A stretch of 64,000 nucleotides of DNA from Aedes albopictus (Eukaryota > Arthropoda > Insecta > Diptera > Culicidae): positions 12,031,329-12,095,328 of the forward strand of contig NC_085138.1 of assembly GCF_035046485.1 (NCBI RefSeq). Reading direction: 5' to 3'. How positions within the stretch are numbered: the first letter of the stretch is position 1; every line of letters starts with the position of its first letter. Below are positions 58,031 through 64,000 of this stretch, in pieces. Below the pieces are notes generated by a model, which was not told the DNA's origin, ran no database searches, and saw only the letters and a program-made list of their open reading frames with translations. The translations under genes and the position numbers were made by a program.

Positions 58031-58879
58031 GCAAAAAAAAAGGACGAAAACGGCACAACACAAGCAATCAAGAAAACAAATCTACTGGGAAGAGGCTAAT
58101 GACTTCAATGGGATCTTCACTACGCGTTACCCAACCGCTACCGTGCAAGGACAGTGAGATGCTACCTATCTACGATAAAATTACTTCTTGTCAGGGTCTT
58201 GGACACTTCTTATCGATAACCCTGTATTGCATCTATCTCATTACAATTGATGGACTCAGCCCCAAGTAACATCAATGCCTCTCAAGTAACGCCTTTTAAA
58301 ACACAACAAGAAACAAAATAATCAAAAATGTTTGTGTTCACGTGGTATTTACATGGACAAAACCCCTGCTATTCTTCCTCTCAAATCTGTATCCGTGGCC
58401 CACTCTAAAACTATCTAAGCAGCCTGTCTTCACCAAAACCACGCTGTCAATGATTGTCATAAATCGTGTGCGTCTCTTTCATCTCGACGTCGTGTTTTGC
58501 ATCCATCAAAGCCTGTCATATAAAGAGGCCCAGATCTGGGAAAGCACTTCTAATCACTCGCGTGCGCCACCGTCTTCGAGCACCGACGTCAGCACTGACA
58601 CGACACCGAAAAGCAATAACCTGGCGTTTGGCGCGTAAAATTTTTCCATAGCATACAGAATATTAATGTTGCGTCACTGGGTCGGAAAAGGGCGAGAACC
58701 GATCAATCAGAAATTGTTTAACAGAATTTACCGCATGAATGGATTTTATGGGTAAGCACATCTGGAGGTTTATCAGTGGTTACATATACTTTCTCGAACT
58801 GCATCTTTTCCCGGAACACCAGTTCCGGTAAGTTTTCTCACATTCACCAACTCATTCCCATCTTGTATTCCTCCTGCAG

Positions 58880-59181
58880 ATACCATGGGCTTTCGGTCGC
58901 CGTCGATGAACGCCCTGGCGGGACAGTCCAGCCCCGGACAGGGTCGTTCTTTGCGCGAATACGAAGAGCAGATGTCCGCCCTGCGAAAGGAGAACTTCAA
59001 CCTCAAGCTGCGGATATACTTCCTGGAGGAAAATGCCGGCATCGGAGGAGGCGGCGGCAGTGGTGGTAACACGAGTGGCGGTGCGAACACTGGTACTGGT
59101 GCTGGAATCACGGGTCACGGATCGCCGACGGATGGAACGATCGCGCCGGAGAGTTTGTTCAAGCAGAACATCGATTTGAAG
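58880..59181 (+). CDS. cnn: Centrosomin, CM1 exon
   Basis: CTCCTGCAG precedes and GTAGGT follows. With the T from 56345 it reads Tyr-Thr-Met and 98 further codons, ending at AAG on a codon boundary. About residues 65-92 of the joined protein form the CM1 core: SLREYEEQMSALRKENFNLK followed by LRIYFLEE, the signature of Cnn, CDK5RAP2 and myomegalin. In the family CM1 binds and activates gamma-tubulin ring complexes at the centrosome. A Gly/Ser/Thr-rich segment (about residues 94-125) follows, then SLFKQNIDLK, where CM1 normally resumes (an IELKVEVESL-like run in the human protein). The Gly-rich segment is therefore a lineage insertion inside CM1. The next exon, expected to start with the VEVESL part, was not found before 64000. 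Some transcripts could also start at the ATG at 58885. Confidence 0.92.
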
Positions 59182-59425
59182 GTAGGTCCCGGTGCTACTA
59201 ACTTATCTAAGGTGGGACGGAAGATTATTTGCGTTACAGAAGATGTGGAATTATTAGTGCGTGCGATTCATTTTGCATACTCCATTGAATGCCCAAATAT
59301 GTAAATGGGTGTGACAAAAGTATAAACCTTTTTTTTTAAATGACGCGGTCATTATAGAACCGTTTACGAATGAGGAGAAGGTCTGATCTTTATGAAATAA
59401 AAGGCACAAAGAATCATTATTTCAC

Positions 59426-59431
59426 TTTATT
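59426..59431 (-). terminator. AATAAA poly(A) signal of the FREP gene
   Basis: On the minus strand AATAAA lies about 50 bases after the FREP stop codon at 59481. Its position fits the 3' end of that gene. Polyadenylation would fall near 59400-59410. Confidence 0.75.
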
Positions 59432-59480
59432 AGATAATATGATATGAGAACTCTGGGTAATAGTTTTGTTGTTTTTTTTT

Positions 59481-59589
59481 TTATTTGATCATCATTCTGA
59501 AGAACTTCAGCTCAACTCCATCTTTGTGACCATGCCAGTAAAGCTTCTGCCATTGCCCCTTTTGCTTGTGGAAAGGCCCATTTGGGTTA
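59481..59589 (-). CDS. Fibrinogen-related protein, second exon (C-terminus)
   Basis: CTTCTTTTAG precedes this exon on the minus strand. With AC from exon 1 it begins ACT and reads NPNGPFHKQKGQWQKLYWHG, then a segment ending LKFFRMMIK and TAA. This is the standard end of a fibrinogen domain (SNLNG...LK..RMMI). It restores the domain that looks truncated at 61414, where TAA falls inside the GTAAGT donor. Total protein: 295 residues from the first ATG. It is separated from exon 1 by 1.8 kb of intron containing the MITE at 60737-61240. Confidence 0.88.
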
Positions 59590-59865
59590 CTAAAAGAAGG
59601 AATAGAAGATAATATTTATGTTTAGTTGACTGCCACTCCTGAGTACTTTGTTATTGTACATGTAAGGAAATAGGATCGTGTTAATTGTAGCGTTTTTACC
59701 ATTGGTCTGCTTTACTCATAGCATATGAGAGCGATAAAGACGAATACCTAATATCAGCAAAACTCAATGAACACAGCGCACGAGTAATTTTCGCTTAGCT
59801 GGACGTTTAGCACGTAAACTTCCATAAAGTACTAGCAAGCAAAACTGAATTAGATAACTACACAC

Positions 59866-60085
59866 CAAACGCTTACAGCAAAGCAAAAACCAGCAAAACA
59901 GTTTGCTGAATTTTCAGCAATATTTTGCTGGGATTCAGTATAATTTGGTGCCCTATCAGCGCAAATTGCAGGATGTTTCAGAAAATTTTGCTAAAATTCA
60001 GAAATTTGTATTGCTCAATGCAATCAGCATGGCAGAAACCAGCGAAATTCACTGGTTAGCTGTCAAAAATGTTTAGGGTGTACTT
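59866..60085. mobile_element. Possible MITE with CACACCAAACGC ends
   Basis: CACACCAAACGCTTACAGC on the left and, inverted, CACCCTAAACATTTTTGACA on the right are only loosely alike. The interior is rich in CAGCAAA and TTTGCTG words in both orientations. It lies in the FREP intron; a weak call. Confidence 0.4.
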
Positions 60086-60158
60086 CTTACTAATCAAAAT
60101 AATTATTTATCGATTTTTGCAGCTTACCAGCCGTGTAGAAGTTTTACTTAATTCCAAA

Positions 60159-60218
60159 AGCTAGACTTTCCACTCCAATTTGTCCATTTCTCACTCACGC
60201 CCGTAAAGTCTAGCTTTT
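60159..60218. repeat. Short hairpin, AAAAGCTAGACTTT arms
   Basis: Perfect 14-base inverted repeats AAAAGCTAGACTTT and AAAGTCTAGCTTTT flank a loop of about 32 bases. It has no relatives in the window and may be a small MITE or chance. Confidence 0.5.
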
Positions 60219-60736
60219 AGTACTTTTATCATGCACATTTTTATCCATCGTAAGAACTTCCCTTCACTACAAAGCCTGCAGCTAGCAGATGAAAAGCAAA
60301 TATAAGACTAATGTACTGCTTATTCAAAAGCTTATTGGTTACCTGGGTTGTTTTTCCTTGCATGTGCCGTGGTGAAATTTCTGTGTCATTGTATTGGCCT
60401 GCCAATATAGTCATCTAGTTTAACAGAGATCTTAATGATTTCTCAACATGTGTTGGCTCGTAACTAGACGTAATTTACCAAAAAAAAATAAAATCAGACA
60501 ATGAAATATTGAAAACCGAGTTAGAAATTCGCGACCTGGAATATTGTAGTAAACATGATTGTTTTCGTACTTGGATTGGTTGGATGATGTGTTTATAGTT
60601 CGAATTGTGTTGTATAATTGTACGATTAAAGTATTGAAGACATGAAGAAGGCGCAAATATTTTGTTTTGCTGTTTGTTATTGACGAACATAAAAAATACT
60701 GCATTATAACACTAGATGTTCTCCGATTCGCTTATA

Positions 60737-61240
60737 GGGTAAAAGCTCCCTTAGTGGAGGTAGTACCAATAGTGGTGGTAATGGCAATTTAGCACTATTT
60801 CGACCAAAAAGCTTGCAAATGTCATTTTTAATAGATGTATCATACCCAATTAATAACATTAATTCAATTTTGTGTTCAGGATTTGGCGGAAAACCTATTT
60901 TAAATAATTATTTTCCTTAATTTTTTTTGCTCCTTTGCACCTATAGTGGTGGTAGTGTTCCTATAGTGGTGGGTCCCATAAGAATTCAATGGGATGCACC
61001 ACTATAGGAACCAATGTTAAATGTTACCTCCATAATAGGAACCATGTACCTATAGTTGGTGCAAGTGATTTATTAGCAAAAACTGAAATAAACAATGGTT
61101 TTTACATTTTTCCTAGCAAATTTAAGTGAAAAACTACCGATTAACGTTTTCAAACTTTTTATTTTGTGGTATTATCAATTTTATTCAATTATTTTAGTAC
61201 AAGGAGCTACTAATAGCACCACTATTGGTACCTTTACCCT
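60737..61240. mobile_element. MITE with GGGTAAA...ACCACTATTGGTACC ends
   Basis: GGGTAAA on the left and TTTACCC on the right are bordered by TA (60735-60736 and 61241-61242). ACCAATAGTGGTG and complements recur near both ends and again in the centre (60945-61010). The design (terminal word reiterated inside, length 504 bp, GGGT ends, TA target) parallels the MITE at 50830-51319. It sits in the FREP intron. Confidence 0.7.
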
Positions 61241-61415
61241 AGTGCAGTTATATGACACCTTTTTGAATTAATAATCATCAAGATGTTTTCTGTGTTACTT
61301 GGGATATGTAGTTGACTATGTTATTGAAATTTTCTCGCAGATTCCAATTCGCGACACATTAACTTTTTTATACATTTAGCACTACTTGAAATATGTATTA
61401 TATTAATATACTTAC

Positions 61416-62194
61416 GTATTACCACATCTGTTATACCACCAAGCTCCACCTTCTTCTTGTGCACAATTACCGAACGACCTGTCATTATCACTGTCTCGCG
61501 TTGTGAACATTTTTCCCTCGTGAGTTCTCATTGAGTCATTTATAGATCCTGCATGCGCTCCAAGTCGTTTCAGCGCATATTTCTCAGTTTCATCGCCTAT
61601 TTCAAAACTGTTATAACTACCATAACCATAATTGCCATCGTAGTCTTCGATTTCCACCATCAAGGTAATATTTTTATTCTTTGTCAACTTGTGCAACCGT
61701 TCGAGCCCAATCCAGAACTCGCCTTCAATTTTTCCGAAACCATTTTTATACTCCGTCCAGTTACGGTAGAAATTAACCGATCCATCGAAACGATGTTGAA
61801 TTACGAGCCATCCACCACCAAACTTTTCCTGCTCACAAAATCCCACAAACGGTTGTTCATTGGCATCGGGCTGTAGTCGATATTTCCCCGACATTTTGGA
61901 TGGTTCTTCCGAACATGACCAGAACACATTGTTTGCTTGTATCTCCATTACTCTCTTTTCTATCTTGGACAACTTCTGTTCAACTATATCAAATTTAGCT
62001 AACTTCTGTTCAATAATTTCTAATCTGGTTATCAGCAATTCAAAACCAAAGCCGCATCCACCAGGTACCTCGTTTGTGATAGGAAAATTTTCGTCCTTTA
62101 CCGGTTCACCCGCACAACAGAAGCCTAACGCAAAAGCCACAATAATAAATTTGGCTGTCATTTTTTTCCTAACAAGCAACGACACAAGTGCCAC
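61416..62194 (-). CDS. Fibrinogen-related protein (FREP), first exon
   Basis: Encodes 259 codons plus two bases, ending at AC before GTAAGT; the in-frame TAA just beyond lies in the donor. Residues 1-28 form a hydrophobic signal peptide; Met12 (KKMTAKFIIVAFALGFCCAG) is an equally likely start with a shorter signal. Residues about 50-88 are a heptad coiled coil (EIIEQKLAKFDIVEQKLSKI), likely for oligomerisation. From about residue 92 follows a fibrinogen C-terminal domain: GGGWLVIQHRFDGSVNFYRN, EGEFWIGLERLHKLT, a Ca-binding DSDND at 234-238 and the Cys244/Cys257 pair around GGAWWYNRC. In mosquitoes FREPs are secreted lectin-like proteins that bind microbial surfaces, with roles in immunity; the ligand of this one is unknown. 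The gene lies inside the third cnn intron on the opposite strand. Confidence 0.92.
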
Positions 62195-62223
62195 AATATC
62201 GCCTTCGAAACTATAAAATGAAC

Positions 62224-62259
62224 TGGAGCTTTGAACTGCAGGACGCTGTGATATTTATA
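62224..62259 (-). promoter_or_regulatory. FREP core promoter (TATA box and probable start)
   Basis: On the minus strand GGTATAAATATC (TATA core 62254-62259) is followed 35 bases later by CCAGTTC, an initiator-like word at 62224. That puts transcription about 30 bases before the ATG at 62194 and about 63 before the second ATG at 62161, so a short leader is expected. Confidence 0.6.
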
Positions 62260-62559
62260 CCATCAAATGCGATGCTGTGCTAAAATGTAATTCATTCGCA
62301 AGTTGTTATCACAGGATGTGGCGAACTATGATACTTATTCGTGTATGAAATACTTTCCGGGGAACACCCTAGTTACATATTATAATCTCGTCAAAAAGAC
62401 TGAATCTCGTTGTCCCATCAACAATTTTGCATATGTTTAGAATGTGTTGAAATACTTCAATAGAGATTTGAAAGGATGACGTTACAACAGAGAATATGAC
62501 TTATACACTAAAAGATACGTACTACCGATACACTCACGGTAACAACGATTTTGCAGTCT

Positions 62560-62690
62560 GATTTACAGGGTGTCCATTCATCCGGGAAATGCGGAAAAAC
62601 AGGGAAAAACCCGGGAACTCGAAATCACCGGGAAAAATACGGAAAATACACGAGAAATTTGAAAAGGCACCGGGAAAAATCTTTATGGTG
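62560..62690 (+). repeat. Terminus of a CAGGGTGTC-type element
   Basis: CAGGGTGTCCATTCATCCGG followed by GGGAAAAACCCGGGAA-like words matches the design of the 8998-11173 element end (CAGGGTGTCTACT then GGAAAAACCTGGAAAA). Only one end is present. Confidence 0.5.
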
Positions 62691-62732
62691 TCTGTACTGC
62701 ATAGTGACAAGCAAGTCTTCAATATATTCAAC

Positions 62733-62947
62733 TAGCTGTCCCGGCAAACGTCGTACTGCCTGCCTACTGTGTTTTTTGACACACAGCTCCGTAGGGACGT
62801 CCCCCGCAAAGTCATTTATATGGGAGCCCCCCGTTCCAGAGACCGGAGAAGTCCCGCACCAAGCTAAGAACCTTCCCCGGCCCTACAAATATTCACATAC
62901 AAAATTTCACACCGATCGGTTCAGTAGTTTCCGAATGCATAGCGGTC

Positions 62948-63007
<60 letters not shown>

Positions 63008-63033
63008 GGAAATTCATTTTTATATATATAGAT
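62733..63033 (+). repeat. CTAGCTGTCCCGGCAAAC dispersed repeat with GACA microsatellite
   Basis: It opens with CTAGCTGTCCCGGCAAAC and ends in ATTCATTTTTATATATATAG, as at 48016-48310. The middle has CACACCGATCGGTTCAGTAG followed by about fifteen GACA units (62948-63007). This layout is common to 3' ends of insect non-LTR elements. Confidence 0.7.
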
Positions 63034-63109
63034 ATGTACTATCGAATGGCAACATCAACAGAGTTTCCGGCTGACTATTTTTTTAGAAAGGTATTTTAGT
63101 AGTTTCTGT

Positions 63110-63720
63110 TGAATTTAGATAAATTCATGTGACAAATCTGAATACTTCTTAGGCGAAATTGTCAGATTTCTGAAAGATTTCCCGAATGAATTTTTGAGTC
63201 TTACTAGGATAATCTTGAGAGCAAGATTTTTATGAAAATCACGAAGAAGTCCATGAAGGCCCTCTAAGAATTCCTGGAGAACTCGGTAAATGTTTAGACG
63301 TCACTTCCGGAAAAGAGGTTTTTCTGAAAAAATATGTCATTTTTTGAAGGAATTCTGGTGGCATTCTTTATGGAACTTTATAGGTAATTTCTGTCAGATC
63401 TCTTAAATTTGATCCACTAGCAGAAGTCAAGAAGAAAATTCACAGTATTCACAGCGAAATCGCACCTACCCGCTTCTGTACAGAGCTTTAGGCAAAATAC
63501 TTAAGAATAAAAATCGGAAGAATGAGTACAACATAAGAAATTATAGTGTATTTTTCAAAAAAAAAGCTTATGGTAGTGGCCAAGTAAAACTTCTGAAAGA
63601 TTCTCTAATGGAAACCTCTAAGAAATTTTAAACAGATTTCCTGAGTACATCTGCAGAATCGACAGAAGAGTTTCAACGGAATCAGTGAAGAAATTCGAAA
63701 CTTTATCGAAAAAAATGCGA
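63110..63720. repeat. Degenerate GAATTTC / GGAATTC repeat
   Basis: Scattered AAGAATTCCTGGAGAACTC and GAAGGAATTCTGGTGGC-like words, the most decayed of the GGAAT-rich stretches. No gene seen. Confidence 0.4.
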
Positions 63721-63869
63721 CTTTCTGGAAGCATTACTCGTATCCCCTGAAGAGTATCCTATAAAAAGTTGTTGGTGTAAATTTTGGGATATTTTTTGGC
63801 AGAATCCACGGAGTACTTCCTTAACCGAGCAGAAGAAAATATCAACAGCATAATAATAGTAGTTTACGC

Positions 63870-63990
63870 AACAAGGTGCAGAATGACGATTTTTACAGCA
63901 CGAGTCGTACATTTATCCAACGAGGCTTGCCGAGTTGGATAATTACGACGAGTGCTGTAAAAATCAAGTTCTGCACCGAGTTGCGTACAA
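63870..63990. repeat. Long hairpin of the GCACGAGTCGTACATTTATC family
   Basis: GATTTTTACAGCACGAGTCG and onward to CCAACGAGG pairs with CCGAGTTGG...ACGACGAGTGCTG then TAAAAATC around a four-base loop near 63928. The outer words GTGCAGAA.. and TTCTGCACC also pair, so the stem extends to about 45 bases with mismatches. It is the fullest copy of the fragments at 1984, 14.5 kb and 47.95 kb. Confidence 0.75.
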
Positions 63991-64000
63991 CGTTTTTTGC

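Noticed and set aside
60117..60175. Next cnn exon after TTTTTGCAG at about 60120
   Set aside because: The frame expected from 59181 stops after about 12 codons and shows no CM1 continuation. It also lies within the FREP intron repeats.
61412..61416. FREP as a truncated pseudogene
   Set aside because: The stop is inside a GTAAGT donor, and a matching C-terminal exon exists at 59589-59481.
62948..63007. GACA run as a regulatory element
   Set aside because: It is a simple microsatellite in a fixed position within a dispersed repeat.

Overview
The window looks like nuclear DNA of a culicine mosquito, most likely Aedes. It is AT-rich, almost entirely non-coding and packed with small inverted-repeat transposons, tRNA-derived SINEs ending in AAG repeats, and decayed RTE-type retrotransposon pieces. 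Its two recognisable protein genes are both insect genes. The genus is inferred; no species-diagnostic sequence was compared. No bacterial, viral or CRISPR feature was recognised.

Two genes are supported. (1) The 5' part of centrosomin (cnn), plus strand, has three coding exons at 33768-33850, 56305-56345 and 58880-59181. Their splice phases join into one frame, and the third exon carries the CM1 core that recruits gamma-tubulin complexes. The first intron is about 22.5 kb, the second about 2.5 kb, and the rest of the gene lies beyond the window. (2) A complete two-exon fibrinogen-related protein (FREP) gene, minus strand, lies inside the third cnn intron: exon 1 at 62194-61416, exon 2 at 59589-59481, with a TATA box and an AATAAA signal. 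I joined its C-terminus across an intron of about 1.8 kb.

Layout. 1-15.5 kb: intergenic DNA with TTAA-flanked and TA-flanked MITEs and a nested transposon stack (about 7.5-12.4 kb). 15.53-20.54 kb: a 5-kb, 23-bp satellite built from alternating GGAATCTC / GAGATTCC arms. 20.5-25.5 kb: mostly unassigned DNA with one SINE and one candidate promoter. 25.5-31.6 kb: a second decayed GGAAT-rich element with three foldback or MITE insertions. 31.8-32.6 kb: an inverted-repeat cluster. 32.6-33.85 kb: cnn upstream region and first coding exon. 33.85-58.9 kb: cnn introns, holding a young TRIM-like LTR element, many TA-, TTAA- and 2-bp-TSD MITEs, two SINE families and RTE fragments. 59.2-64 kb: the nested FREP gene and further repeats.

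The most unusual items are the satellite, whose block-specific variants fall mainly in the loop of a conserved dyad; the TRIM-like element with near-identical 176-bp LTRs and a matching 5-bp target duplication; a 503-bp MITE present twice with 2-bp target duplications; and the head-to-tail nesting of an immune lectin gene inside a centrosome gene.
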